The notes under the pieces are model-generated. The model did not search any database, was not told the origin of the DNA, and saw only the letters and a list, made by a program, of their open reading frames with translations. Shown here in pieces: positions 42,825 through 51,611 of a stretch of DNA of 64,000 nucleotides. A program made the position numbers and the translations under genes. The stretch is from Parafrankia discariae. Lineage in GTDB: Bacteria > Actinomycetota > Actinomycetes > Frankiales > Frankiaceae. The stretch covers positions 1 through 64,000 of the forward strand of contig NZ_KB891241.1 in the NCBI RefSeq assembly GCF_000373365.1, in the 5' to 3' direction. Every line of letters begins with the position of its first letter. Within the stretch, counting starts at the first letter, position 1.

Positions 42825-42897
42825 GGCCCCGTCGTCTAGCGGCCCAGGACGCCGCCCTCTCAAGGCGGTAGCGCCGGTTCGAATCCGGTCGGGGCTA
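42825..42897 (+). tRNA. tRNA-Glu (CTC)
   Basis: A complete cloverleaf: acceptor GGCCCCG/CGGGGCT, D arm, anticodon arm CCGCC-CTCTCAA-GGCGG (anticodon CTC), T arm GCCGG-TTCGAAT-CCGGT, discriminator A, no encoded CCA. It lies 58 nt after tRNA-Gln, probably in one transcript. Confidence 0.96.
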
Positions 42898-42913
42898 CGT
42901 TACGAATAATCGC

Positions 42914-42942
42914 AGCGCCAATCCTCCTGGGTTGGCGCTTTT
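42914..42942 (+). terminator. Intrinsic terminator of the tRNA unit
   Basis: AGCGCCAA (42914-42921) pairs with TTGGCGCT (42932-42939) around a 10-nt loop and runs into TTTTGCGTTTT. This is a clear rho-independent terminator. Confidence 0.85.
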
Positions 42943-43401
42943 GCGTTTTCATTGATTCAGCCCGTCCAACTCGCCTCCTGCTCCGGCCTGGGTCGGGTCC
43001 GGCGGGTGAGCGTTGACGGGCGTGCGCTTTCGAAGTCGGGGGAGCCCCGTAGCCGGGGGAGCACGGTGCCCTCCGCCCTGTCACGTCGGTGTGACGACTC
43101 CACCGGCTGGTCGCACCTCATCGATGACTGCCCAGCCACGGTCCACGCGGCCTGAGCCGGATGGCGTGGCCATCCGGGTGAGCCGGGGCGCGGGTGGCGT
43201 GCTGCGCGGGATGAGGCGGGGACGAGCGCTGGGGCGGAGCGGAGCGCGGGCGGGAGCATGCGGGGCGTGCCGGTGGTGCCGGGGCGCCAGCGGTGTCGGC
43301 GTGCCAGCGGTGTCGGTGGCGGGCCGGTGCTGGCGGGCGTGCCGGTGGACCTCGGCTCGTCGGGCCGGCGTCAGCGGGTGGGGTCGGTGGCGGGCGAAGG
43401 A
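42943..43401. other. No supported gene (expected gltX neighbourhood)
   Basis: About 460 nt of GC-rich sequence. A hairpin CCGGATGG/CCATCCGG lies at 43157-43177 and an imperfect 17-bp tandem repeat (CCAGCGGTGTCGGCGTG) near 43290. No remnant of gltX or other protein similarity is recognisable. Confidence 0.4.
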
Positions 43402-43749
43402 CTAGTCAACGACGCGCAGGCGGGGCATGGCCGCGGGGTGGCGGGCCATGGCGCAGGGGCGGCAGCTGCACGTGCTCGGGCCGCCCCAGCCGTGGACGAC
43501 CTCCTCGGGGACCTCGGCCGCGCCGACCGGCTCCAGACCGACCAGACGCAGCACGGGACGGGTGGCGCGCGAGGCCGGGGCACAGCCGTCAGCGAAGGTC
43601 TCCGCAGGCTGTGGCACCGCCTGGGTAATGCGGACGGGGGCGGTCGCGGTAGTCAGGGCCACTGGGGGCACGAGTCCTCCTCCGCGGGTGGCCGTCCTGG
43701 GGCCACCTCGCGGACCACAGCCTGTCGGGAATCGCGGTATCCGCGCCAT
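43402..43749 (-). CDS. Small unrecognised Cys-containing protein
   Basis: A 115-residue frame opening MARIPRFPTGCGPRGG and ending CSCRPCAMARHPAAMPRLRV plus VD. The middle (LTTATAPVRITQAVPQPAETF.. RPVLRLVGLEPVGAAEVPEEVV) has a protein-like composition. The C-terminal CSCRPCxxxxH cluster could bind a metal. Support for reality: TTGACT lies about 45 nt upstream on the minus strand, AAAGAAG sits just before the ATG, and it is divergent from the histidine kinase gene with a palindrome-containing shared region. No family recognised. Confidence 0.5.
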   Translation of the reverse strand: MARIPRFPTGCGPRGGPRTATRGGGLVPPVALTTATAPVRITQAVPQPAETFADGCAPASRATRPVLRLVGLEPVGAAEVPEEVVHGWGGPSTCSCRPCAMARHPAAMPRLRVVD

Positions 43750-43871
43750 GCTTCTTTGAGCCCGTTACCAGGTGGTACAGATGGCCTAGTCAAAGCTGGG
43801 CATAGTCGTCATACGACACCACCCTTGACAGCCATGGTGCTCCAGGGCCGGAACGGGAGAAACTTGCTCGG

Positions 43872-45620
43872 ATGTCCTCCGCCAGCCCCTCCATGCCCGA
43901 GCGGGCGCGCCGCCGTCACGGCAGCGCTCACGTCGGGCGCGCCGCCCGGCGGCTCGAGAAGTCTCGGCCGTCCCGGTCACCCGCGGCGGATGCCGGCCTG
44001 TCCGCGGTGACCGCCGACGCCGCGCTGCGCGGTCCCGTCGCGTGGTTCCCCCGCGGTCGCGGCCTGCCGACCGAGGACTGGGCCGCCCGCCACGCGCTGA
44101 TGTGCTGGGTTCTGGCCCTGCACCTGCCGGCCATCGTCGGGTACGCGCTGTGGCGCGACCACAGCCTCCCGCACGGGGTGCTGGCGGCGAGCCCGTCGGC
44201 GCTGCTGTTCGCGGCCGCGCTGGCCCCCGGCATGCGGCGGGTGCGCGCGCTGGCCGCGAGCCTCGGCCTGCTGTGCTGCTCGGTCGTCCTCGTGCACCTC
44301 TCCGACGGCCTGACCCCGATGTACTTCCACTTCTTCGTGGTGGTCGCGCTCATCGCGCTCTACGAGGACTGGACCGTCTACCTGCTGGCCATCGCCTTCG
44401 TCTTCCTCGCCAGCCTCGCGATCGGCGACATCATCACCGACGAGGCCGCCGCGCGGATGGACAACGCCCTGCTGCTGGCGGGGCTCCACGCGGGCTTCAT
44501 CTTCGCGCTGGCCGGCGCGCAGATGGTCTTCTGGCACTACAACGAGCAGGCCCGGCGGCGGGTGGAGAACTACCGCCAGCAGCTCTACGAGGGCGAGCAG
44601 AGCCTCATGGCCCGGCTGGAGGAGACCGACCGCATCCGCAGCGACCTCGTCGCCACGGTCTCGCACGAGTTCCGGACGCCGCTGACGGGCATCCGGGGCA
44701 CCCTGCTCACGATCAGGCGCCGTCGGGACCGCCTCTCCGACGCCCAGCTCGACGACATGCTCGACTCGGCCGTCACCTACTCGGATCGCCTGTCCAGACT
44801 GCTGGAGAACATGCTGACGGCCGCCACGGCCACCGGCACCGACGACACCACCGCCGCCGACCTGCCCGAGGTCGTGCGTGAGGTGATCGCGAGCCTGAAC
44901 TACGCCGGCAGCAGCGTGACGGTCGACCTGCCGCCCCAGCTCCCGGTCCGGATGGCCCGCCAGGCCCTGCACCAGGTCGTGGCGAACCTGGTGGACAACG
45001 CGCTGGTGCACTCCTGGCCGGGCGCGCCGGTGCGGCTCATCGCGGGCCGGGTCGGCGACGAGGTGGTCCTGCGGGTCCGCAACCCGGGGCCGGACCTCGA
45101 TCCGGCGACCATCCGCCAGCTCTTCGAACCGTTCACCCAGCGGGACGGAACGGCGACCCGGCAGACCGACGGCGCCGGCATGGGGCTCTACGTGGTGCGG
45201 CGGCTGGTGGAGGTGCACGGCGGCCGGCTGCGGATGTCCTCCGAGAACGGCGAGATCATCGTCGAGGTCGATCTGTGGGCGGCCTCCCCGACGGCGACCG
45301 CCGCCGGTACGGCCGAGCCGGCTCCGATGCCGGTGCCGATGCCGCTGCCGCGCAGCATGCGCAACCGGTCGGACCTCCCCGACCCGCCGGCGCTGCCCGC
45401 CGGCTCCGGGGCGCTGCTCGGGCCGCGGGGCGGCCCCGCCGCGCCCGGGCACAGCGCGGTCGCGCCCGCGCCGATCCCCGAGCCGGCCAACTTCCCCCGC
45501 CCCGCCCCGGCACCGCGCTCGGCGATGCCCCCGCACGCCGCGTCCCGGCCCGCGTCGTCCGCTCGGACCTGGGGTTCGAGGTCCTCGTCGTCATCCCTGC
45601 CCGCGGACTGGACGCCCTGA
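43872..45620 (+). CDS. Sensor histidine kinase (orphan)
   Basis: A 582-residue membrane kinase. A basic lead (1-75) is followed by about six hydrophobic helices (75-225; WVLALHLPAIVGYALW, LLFAAALAPGM, SVVLVHLSDGLTPMYFHFFVVVALIALY). A short coiled linker leads to the HisKA H-box ATVSHEFRTPLTGIRG (about His265), then HATPase with NLVDNALVHSW, VRNPGPDLD and GAGMGLYVVRRLVEVHGG. The membrane part resembles the MHYT-less MASE-like sensor with YFHFFV. A 120-residue Pro/Ala-rich tail follows. No response regulator lies nearby. The 3' 433 bp overlap the antisense Ser/Thr kinase frame. Confidence 0.88.
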   Translation: MSSASPSMPERARRRHGSAHVGRAARRLEKSRPSRSPAADAGLSAVTADAALRGPVAWFPRGRGLPTEDWAARHALMCWVLALHLPAIVGYALWRDHSLPHGVLAASPSALLFAAALAPGMRRVRALAASLGLLCCSVVLVHLSDGLTPMYFHFFVVVALIALYEDWTVYLLAIAFVFLASLAIGDIITDEAAARMDNALLLAGLHAGFIFALAGAQMVFWHYNEQARRRVENYRQQLYEGEQSLMARLEETDRIRSDLVATVSHEFRTPLTGIRGTLLTIRRRRDRLSDAQLDDMLDSAVTYSDRLSRLLENMLTAATATGTDDTTAADLPEVVREVIASLNYAGSSVTVDLPPQLPVRMARQALHQVVANLVDNALVHSWPGAPVRLIAGRVGDEVVLRVRNPGPDLDPATIRQLFEPFTQRDGTATRQTDGAGMGLYVVRRLVEVHGGRLRMSSENGEIIVEVDLWAASPTATAAGTAEPAPMPVPMPLPRSMRNRSDLPDPPALPAGSGALLGPRGGPAAPGHSAVAPAPIPEPANFPRPAPAPRSAMPPHAASRPASSARTWGSRSSSSSLPADWTP

Positions 45621-48184
45621 CCCAGAGGCGCGAAACGACCCAGAGGCGCGACGGGCGAAACGACGTCGCCCGGCCCCGCCGGGTGACCCGCGAACCGGCC
45701 CTGCCGGGTGATCTGCGAACTGGTCCCGCCGGGTGACCTGGCCGGACGAAGCCGTGCCCATCCACCGTCTCCCAGCCTCCGGCCGCGGGGGGAGGGGCTG
45801 CGGGTGGGAGACGGGTGGTTACAGGGGAAGGCCCGAGCGTGGGTGACGCTCGGGCCTTCCGTCGGTGGCACCGGACCGGGGTCGCGTGCCCCGGTCGGAG
45901 TGAGGGCCGCGCTAGGCGGCCGCGCGGGTCGGGGGTGGGGCGGCGGGGGTCTGGCCGGCGGGGGCGCGGGGGCGTCCTTGCAGGTCGGCTCCAGCCAGAC
46001 GCTGTCGCCCTTGTGCATCAGGGAGCCGGCGGCGGGGGTCGTGCGCGCGGCGTTGGCTCCGGCGCCGTACTGGCAGCCGCCGTTGCCGTCCAGGACACCC
46101 AGGCCGACGCCGGTCAGCGTGCCGCGGGCGGCGGCGAGGCTCTGGCCGGCCACGGCGGGGACCTCGACACAGTTCGTCGCCTGCACCGTGAGGGTCACCT
46201 TCGTGGTGACCGGGACGACGCTGCCCGCGTTCGGGGCCTGGTCGATCACGGTGCCGCCGTTCTTGCCCTTCTGACAGACCTCGGTGGTCGCCACGTTGGT
46301 GAAGCCCTTGCCCGACAGGGTGTTGGTCGCCGCCGCCTGGCTCTGGCCCTCCACGTTGGGGACGGTGCCGTCCTTGGGGGTGGCCGTGGCCGTGGCGGTG
46401 GCGGGCGGGGCCGAGGTCTGGCCGGGCTGGGTGGGGGTGGCCCCGGGGGCCACGCTCTGGCCGGGGCTCGGGGTGGTGCCCGGGCGGGGGCTCGCGCCCG
46501 CGGCGGTGCTGGTGGGGATCGTGGCCGGGTCCATCCCCGCGGGCATCGGGGCGCCGCCGGGCAGTGTGGCGGTCACCGACGGGTCGGTGATGACCTGGGC
46601 GCCGTTGTCCGCCGTCAGCGTGCCCTCACTGTCGCCGGCGGCGGCCAGGGCCCAGCCACCCGCGCCGGCGACCAGCGCGACCACCAGGCCGGCTCCGGCC
46701 GCTATGCGGCTGCGCCGGCGACGGTCGGCGGCGGTGCGCCCACCCGGTCCGCCCGACGAGCCGGAGCTGCCCGGGGCCGGCTGCTTGTTCGCCGGAATCG
46801 CGGAGATCACCGTGTTGCGGTCGGACGCCGAGCCCGTGGACCGGGCCGGGACGCGGACCGCCGGCCGGCCACCGGTGTCGTCGTCGCTCCAGTCGGCGCG
46901 GACGGGGGGCATCCCGGCGATCTGGGTGTGTTCGGCGTCGTTCCAGTCCGGACGGACGGGCGGCATGCCGGCGATCTGGGTGTGTTCGGCGTCGTTCCAG
47001 TCGCCGGCCGGGCCACCGACGCCCGCGCCCGCGACGCTGGTCGCCGCGATCGCGGCGCCGGCGCCGGCGAGGCGGCGGCCGGCGGTGGCCGGCTGGCGGC
47101 CACGCTCGTCGTCCGCCCAGTCGGCGGCGTTGCCGATCCGGGTCTGGGCCGCGTCGAAGGCGGCTTCCCGGTTCCCGGCCGCGTCGCGACGGGGGTCGGG
47201 GACGGCGCCGCGGCCGTCCCCTCGACCACGGCCGGACTCGCGCCCACGCTGATCCGTCGACCGGTCGTCGAACCCGCGGTCCCGCTCGTCGGAACGGCGG
47301 TCCTCCGGTCGGCGGTTGTCGAGGTCCAGCTGGTCGTCGGAGTCGAAGTCCGGGTCGTCGCGGTCGCGGTCGTTCCCGAGCGCCTCGATCAGGTCCTCCG
47401 CGGCGTCCGCGGCGGAGGGGGGCCGCTGGCGCGGCGACTTCGCGAGCATCGCGGACAGGACGTCCCAGAGGGCCGGCGGGACGCCCTGGATGGGCAGCGG
47501 CTGGTCCTCGCGGTGCGCCCGCACCATGTCGGCCGGGTGCGCCTCGTCGAACGGCGGACTGCCGGCGATGAGCTCGTAGAGGACGACCCCGGCGGCGTAG
47601 ATGTCGACGGACGGCGTCGGCGGGGCGTCGGTCGTCAGCTCCGGCGCCATGTAGAGCGGGGTGCCGATCGGCCCGGTCAGCGAGGCCCGGGTGGGGGTGT
47701 GCACCATCCGCGCCACGCCGAAGTCGGTCAGCCGTACGTAGGGGCGACGGGGGTCCGAGGTGTCGATGAGGACGTTCTCGGGCTTGACGTCACGGTGGAT
47801 GATCCCGGCCGCGTGCACGCTGTCCAGCGCCCAGAGGAGCCCGACGACGAGGTTGACCGCCTCGGTCACCGGCCGCGGCCCGCTCTGGTCGAGGTGGGCC
47901 CGGAGATCGATGCCCTCGACGAGGTCCATCACGATCGCCAGGGGCGTGTCGGGCTCTCTGATCAGGTCACGAACCCGCACCAGGTCAGGGCTGTCGAGTT
48001 CGACGAGCAGGTCCCACTCACGCAGGAACCGGTCGACGATCTCGGGGTCGTGAGCGAGCTCCGGCCGAAGTACCTTGATGGCGACGGGCTCTCCGTCGGG
48101 GACGTGGGCCCCGCGCCAGACCTGGCCGGCCGTTCCCTGCCCGAGCAATTCGTGCAGGACGTACCGTGCACCCAGTTTGCGCAC
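45188..48184 (-). CDS. PASTA-domain Ser/Thr protein kinase (3' end probably frameshifted)
   Basis: Kinase domain (1-265): GQGTAGQVWRG, AIKVL, IIHRDVKPENVLI, LTDFGVARM, MAPEL. Residues 270-480 are a charged, disordered juxtamembrane region with an 18-residue tandem repeat containing DWNDAEHTQIAGMPPVR, possible phospho-Thr sites. A membrane helix (about 488-510) and two PASTA domains (about 605-740) follow, so it senses cell-wall muropeptides by analogy with PknB. After the second PASTA domain the frame continues about 245 codons, antisense to the histidine kinase, with implausible sequence. One extra base in the C-run near 45960 would instead give a tail ending AGQTPAAPPPTRAAA and a stop at 45912 (757 aa). 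GTG 48184 has GGGAAAGG upstream. Confidence 0.82.
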   Translation of the reverse strand: MRKLGARYVLHELLGQGTAGQVWRGAHVPDGEPVAIKVLRPELAHDPEIVDRFLREWDLLVELDSPDLVRVRDLIREPDTPLAIVMDLVEGIDLRAHLDQSGPRPVTEAVNLVVGLLWALDSVHAAGIIHRDVKPENVLIDTSDPRRPYVRLTDFGVARMVHTPTRASLTGPIGTPLYMAPELTTDAPPTPSVDIYAAGVVLYELIAGSPPFDEAHPADMVRAHREDQPLPIQGVPPALWDVLSAMLAKSPRQRPPSAADAAEDLIEALGNDRDRDDPDFDSDDQLDLDNRRPEDRRSDERDRGFDDRSTDQRGRESGRGRGDGRGAVPDPRRDAAGNREAAFDAAQTRIGNAADWADDERGRQPATAGRRLAGAGAAIAATSVAGAGVGGPAGDWNDAEHTQIAGMPPVRPDWNDAEHTQIAGMPPVRADWSDDDTGGRPAVRVPARSTGSASDRNTVISAIPANKQPAPGSSGSSGGPGGRTAADRRRRSRIAAGAGLVVALVAGAGGWALAAAGDSEGTLTADNGAQVITDPSVTATLPGGAPMPAGMDPATIPTSTAAGASPRPGTTPSPGQSVAPGATPTQPGQTSAPPATATATATPKDGTVPNVEGQSQAAATNTLSGKGFTNVATTEVCQKGKNGGTVIDQAPNAGSVVPVTTKVTLTVQATNCVEVPAVAGQSLAAARGTLTGVGLGVLDGNGGCQYGAGANAARTTPAAGSLMHKGDSVWLEPTCKDAPAPPPARPPPPHPRPARPPSAALTPTGARDPGPVPPTEGPSVTHARAFPCNHPSPTRSPSPRGRRLGDGGWARLRPARSPGGTSSQITRQGRFAGHPAGPGDVVSPVAPLGRFAPLGQGVQSAGRDDDEDLEPQVRADDAGRDAACGGIAERGAGAGRGKLAGSGIGAGATALCPGAAGPPRGPSSAPEPAGSAGGSGRSDRLRMLRGSGIGTGIGAGSAVPAAVAVGEAAHRSTSTMISPFSEDIRSRPPCTSTSRRTT
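46895..47002 (-). repeat. 54-bp tandem repeat in the kinase gene
   Basis: Two adjacent 54-bp units (46895-46948 and 46949-47002) encode near-identical 18-residue segments DWNDAEHTQIAGMPPVR(A/P). A third degenerate DWSDDDT copy follows in the protein. Each has a Thr-Gln in an acidic context. Confidence 0.8.
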
Positions 48185-48588
48185 TGCGCCTTTCCCCCTT
48201 TGTGTGCCGTCCGGGAGCGGACGACGCGAGCCTGTGACGCTGCCGCGGCGGGGGCTGCGGAAGCCTGAGGACTCCGGTGAACCCTCTCGCCCACCAGTGG
48301 CGAGAGCCCGTTGACGTAAAGTCCGCCCGGGCCACCGGATCGACGCACAGCGACCGACGCCCCCCTGTCCGGTCGGCGTCCCACGGGCTGGCGGGCTGAC
48401 CGGACTGCGTCATCACTGCATGTGCGCAGAAACCGCGCCGCTTGTGCGCAGAAGCTGCTCAGTACGTCGATCCTGCTCTGTTGACAACACCAGAGGCTAC
48501 GATGCCGGGCTCTCCCTGGATGCGTCGGGGTGCCGGCGGGGCGGGTTGGTGCGGGAGCATTGTGTTTCCGGACATCGGATATAGGCGT
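48185..48588. other. Intergenic region between the kinase gene and ndgR
   Basis: About 400 nt without a gene. It holds a hairpin CTCTCGCC/GGCGAGAG (48284-48306), possibly the ndgR terminator, and a direct repeat TGTGCGCAGAA (near 48420 and 48445). The promoter for the leftward kinase gene should lie here but no clear box is assigned. Confidence 0.45.
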
Positions 48589-49401
48589 TCACGGTGGAGC
48601 GGCGGTGGTTTTCGTCGCGCCCGGTGGGGTTCTCGCCGCATTCGTCGTGACCTGGGACACGATTCCCGATTCAGGGGTGGGGATTCGGTCCGCGCCCGCC
48701 GGGGCCCGCGGGCCGGACAGCTCCCGGGCCGCGGCGACCACCGCGGTACCGTGCCGCCGGCCCGGTGACCGGGTCAGCCGTTCGACCGGGCCGGACAGCG
48801 ACACCGCGGCGACCACGCCGGCCGCGTCGTACACCGGGGCCGACACCGAGGCCAGGCCCGGCTCGCGCTCGCCGAGACTCTCCGCCCAGCCACGCCGGCG
48901 CACCTTCGTCAGGATGTCCGCCGCGAACGCCGCGCGTGCCAGCAGCTCGGGCTCGGCTGCGTCGCCGAAGGCGAGCAGGACCTGCGCGCCGGAGCCCGCG
49001 GTCATCGGCAGGGCCGCGCCGACGGGCACGGTGTCGCGCAGCCCGGTGGACCGCTCGGAGGCGGCGACGCAGACCCGGACCGGCCCGCGTCGGACGTAGA
49101 GCTGGGTGCTCTCGCCGGTGGCGTCGCGCAGGGCGGTGAGTACCCGGCCGGCCGCGTCGAGCATCTCCCACGGCAGGGTCGCCGGGCCGGCGGCGGCCAG
49201 CCGTGGGCCGGGCACGAACCGGCCGTCGCCGTCGCGGGCGAGCAGGCGGTGGGTCTCCAGGGCCAGCGCGAGCCGATGGGCCGTCGCTCTGGTCAGGCCG
49301 GTGCGGGCGACCAGGTCGGCGAGCCCGGCCGGCCCGTGCTCGACGGCGCTCAGCACCAGGGCGGCCTTGTCCAGCACCCCGACGCCGCTACTATGTTCCA
49401 T
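48589..49401 (-). CDS. ndgR: IclR-family regulator of leuCD (NdgR/LtbR type)
   Basis: A 270-residue regulator: N-terminal winged HTH (GVLDKAALVLSAVEHGPAGLADLVARTGLTRATAHRLALALETHRLL) and C-terminal IclR effector domain (TGESTQLYVRRGPVRVCVAASERSTGLRDTVPVG, SVSAPVYDAAGVVAAVSLSGPVERL). Its position divergent from leuC is that of Streptomyces NdgR and corynebacterial LtbR, which control leuCD and other amino acid genes. The protein extends about 45 residues (PAGADRIPTPESGIVSQ...) beyond the typical ~238-residue length with low-complexity sequence. ATG 49401 lies in a palindrome, suggesting autoregulation. Confidence 0.9.
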   Translation of the reverse strand: MEHSSGVGVLDKAALVLSAVEHGPAGLADLVARTGLTRATAHRLALALETHRLLARDGDGRFVPGPRLAAAGPATLPWEMLDAAGRVLTALRDATGESTQLYVRRGPVRVCVAASERSTGLRDTVPVGAALPMTAGSGAQVLLAFGDAAEPELLARAAFAADILTKVRRRGWAESLGEREPGLASVSAPVYDAAGVVAAVSLSGPVERLTRSPGRRHGTAVVAAARELSGPRAPAGADRIPTPESGIVSQVTTNAARTPPGATKTTAAPP

Positions 49402-49403
49402 AG
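49391..49403. promoter_or_regulatory. Candidate NdgR operator
   Basis: CTATG-TTC-CATAG is a perfect inverted repeat covering the ndgR start codon, in the short divergent ndgR-leuC promoter region (49402-49504). IclR regulators bind such short palindromes between divergent genes. That this is the actual site is inference. Confidence 0.45.
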
Positions 49404-49466
49404 TTTGATACTGCCATCTCAACTTATGGGATGCACGCACGAAATCCGAGCCACGAAGCCCGAGCA

Positions 49467-49485
49467 GCGTGGGCCCCGCCCACGC
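49467..49485 (+). promoter_or_regulatory. Hairpin just before the leuC ribosome-binding site
   Basis: GCGTGGGC-CCC-GCCCACGC forms a perfect 8-bp stem with a 3-nt loop, followed at once by GAGAGAGGGAG and ATG 49505. It could modulate leuC translation or act as a pause. No Leu-rich leader peptide is present here. Confidence 0.45.
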
Positions 49486-49504
49486 GAGAGAGGGAGTGGG
49501 GCCA

Positions 49505-50902
49505 ATGGGGCGCACACTCGCGGAGAAGGTCTGGGACGCGCACGTCGTCCGCCGTGCGGACGGAGAGCCCGACCTGCTCTACATCGATCTGCACCTCGTC
49601 CACGAGGTCACCTCGCCGCAGGCGTTCGAGGCGCTGCGGCTCGCCGGGCGCCCGGTCCGTCGTCCCGACCTGACGTTGGCGACCGAGGACCACAACGTCC
49701 CGACGAGCGACACGCTGGTGCCGATCGCCGACCCGGTCTCGCGGGCGCAGGTCGAGGCGCTGCGCAAGAACTGCGCCGACTTCGGGGTCCGCCTGTTCCC
49801 GATGAACGACCCGGGGCAGGGCATCGTCCACGTGGTCGGCCCGCAGCTCGGCCTGTCCGAGCCGGGCATGACGATCGTCTGCGGCGACAGCCACACCTCG
49901 ACGCACGGCGCCTTCGGCGCGCTCGCCTTCGGCATCGGCACCAGCCAGGTCGAGCACGTGCTGGCCACCCAGACACTGCCGCAGCGCCGCCCGAAGACGA
50001 TGGCGGTCACCGTCCAGGGCGAGCTGCCCGCCGGGGTCACCGCGAAGGACCTGATCCTCGCCGTGATCGCCAGGATCGGCACGGGCGGCGGCGCCGGCTA
50101 CGTCATCGAGTACCGCGGCGACGCCGTCCGTGGGCTGTCCATGGAAGGCCGGATGACGGTCTGCAACATGTCGATCGAGGCGGGTGCGCGCGCCGGGATG
50201 ATCGCCCCGGACGAGACCACGTTCGAGTACCTGAAGGGACGTCCCAACGCCCCGACCGGGGCCGACTGGGATGCCGCGGTCGAGTACTGGCGGACCCTGG
50301 CCACCGATCCCGACGCCACGTTCGACCACGAGGTCGTCATCGACGCGCCCAGCCTGAGCCCGTACGTCACCTGGGGGACCAACCCGGGCCAGGCGGCACC
50401 GCTGAGCTCGCCCGTGCCGGACCCGGCCGCCTACGCCGACCCGGCCGCGCGCGGCTCGGTGGAGCGCGCCCTGGCCTACATGGACCTCGTGCCGGGCACC
50501 CCGCTGACCGACGTCACGGTGGACACCGTCTTCATCGGCTCCTGCACCAACGGCCGGATCTCCGACCTGCGTGCCGCCGCCGACGTGCTGCGCGGGCGCC
50601 AGGTGGCGGACGGCCTGCGGGTCCTGATCGTCCCCGGCTCGATGGCGGTCAAGGCGGAGGCGGAGGCGGAGGGCCTCGACGAGGTGTTCCGCGCCGCGGG
50701 CGCCGACTGGCGCAGCGCCGGCTGCTCGATGTGCCTGGGCATGAACCCGGACACCCTGCGGCCGGGGGAGCGCAGCGCGTCGACGTCCAACCGCAACTTC
50801 GAGGGCCGGCAGGGGCCCGGCGGGCGGACCCACCTCGTCTCACCGGCGGTCGCCGCCGCCACCGCGGTGACCGGCCGCCTCACGGCGCCCGCCGACCTGT
50901 AG
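49505..50902 (+). CDS. leuC: 3-isopropylmalate dehydratase large subunit (LeuC)
   Basis: A 465-residue aconitase-family subunit holding the [4Fe-4S] cluster. Cluster cysteines are at about 347 ([13 protein letters not shown]), 407 and 410 ([11 protein letters not shown]), the same numbering as in E. coli Leu[32 protein letters not shown] and [21 protein letters not shown] are canonical. GGGAG precedes ATG 49505. With LeuD it isomerises 2- to 3-isopropylmalate, and citramalate in the CimA route. It forms an operon with leuD (90-nt gap) and is divergent from ndgR. Confidence 0.97.
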   Translation: MGRTLAEKVWDAHVVRRADGEPDLLYIDLHLVHEVTSPQAFEALRLAGRPVRRPDLTLATEDHNVPTSDTLVPIADPVSRAQVEALRKNCADFGVRLFPMNDPGQGIVHVVGPQLGLSEPGMTIVCGDSHTSTHGAFGALAFGIGTSQVEHVLATQTLPQRRPKTMAVTVQGELPAGVTAKDLILAVIARIGTGGGAGYVIEYRGDAVRGLSMEGRMTVCNMSIEAGARAGMIAPDETTFEYLKGRPNAPTGADWDAAVEYWRTLATDPDATFDHEVVIDAPSLSPYVTWGTNPGQAAPLSSPVPDPAAYADPAARGSVERALAYMDLVPGTPLTDVTVDTVFIGSCTNGRISDLRAAADVLRGRQVADGLRVLIVPGSMAVKAEAEAEGLDEVFRAAGADWRSAGCSMCLGMNPDTLRPGERSASTSNRNFEGRQGPGGRTHLVSPAVAAATAVTGRLTAPADL

Positions 50903-50992
50903 CTCCCGCCCCTGTAGCCCCCGGCTCCGCAGCCTCTGGCTCCGCAGCCCCTGAAACCCTCTCTCCACCGGACTCGAAGGGAACGTGCCGTC

Positions 50993-51580
50993 ATGGAGGC
51001 GTTCACCATCCACACCGGTCGGGCGGTGCCGCTGCGGCGCAGCGACGTCGACACCGACCAGATCATCCCGAGCGAATGGCTCAAGCGCATCGAGCGGACG
51101 GGCTTCGGCGCCGGGCTGTTCTCCGAATGGCGGACGGACCCGTCGTTCGTGCTGAACGACCCGGCCCACGCCGGTGCGTCGATCCTGCTCGCCGGCCCGG
51201 ACTTCGGCACCGGCTCGTCCCGGGAGCACGCGGTCTGGGCGTTGCAGGACTACGGCTTCCGCGCGGTGCTCTCGCCCCGCTTCGCCGACATCTTCCGCGG
51301 CAACGCGCTGGGCAACGGCCTGCTCCCGGTGGTGCTGCCGGCCGACACGGTCGAGGCGCTGACCGCGGCGGTGGAGGCCGACCCGACCACGGAGATCACC
51401 GTCGACCTGGTGGCCCGGGAGGTCCGCGGCGCCGGTCGGGTCGCGGGCTTCGAGCTCGACGACTTCACCCGCTGGCGGCTGATGGAGGGCCTGGACGACG
51501 TCGGCCTGACGCTGCGCCACGAGCAGGACATCACCGTGTTCGAGACCAGCCGGCCCGGCTGGCTGCCGACCACGGCCTGA
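50993..51580 (+). CDS. leuD: 3-isopropylmalate dehydratase small subunit (LeuD)
   Basis: A 195-residue swivel-domain subunit. It shows [25 protein letters not shown], the substrate-specificity loop region, and [49 protein letters not shown]. Length is typical. GAAGGGAAC lies upstream of ATG 50993. Followed by a 12-bp stem terminator. Confidence 0.97.
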   Translation: MEAFTIHTGRAVPLRRSDVDTDQIIPSEWLKRIERTGFGAGLFSEWRTDPSFVLNDPAHAGASILLAGPDFGTGSSREHAVWALQDYGFRAVLSPRFADIFRGNALGNGLLPVVLPADTVEALTAAVEADPTTEITVDLVAREVRGAGRVAGFELDDFTRWRLMEGLDDVGLTLRHEQDITVFETSRPGWLPTTA

Positions 51581-51611
51581 GCCCGGCGGGCCGCGTCACC
51601 TGAGGATTCTC

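Noticed and set aside
42695-42897. tRNA pair as an integration (att) site with an adjacent genomic island
   Set aside because: No integrase, direct repeat of the tRNA 3' end or composition shift is visible; neighbours are core genes.
42957-43259. 100-codon minus-strand frame after the tRNA genes
   Set aside because: Low-complexity Pro/Arg/Ser sequence, no ribosome-binding site, and crosses the hairpin at 43157.
45275-45736. Alternative histidine kinase C terminus in another frame (contains FEVLVVIPARGLDAL)
   Set aside because: Looked attractive as a frameshifted tail, but the surrounding sequence is Arg-rich and no HATPase feature requires it; the kinase core is complete without it.
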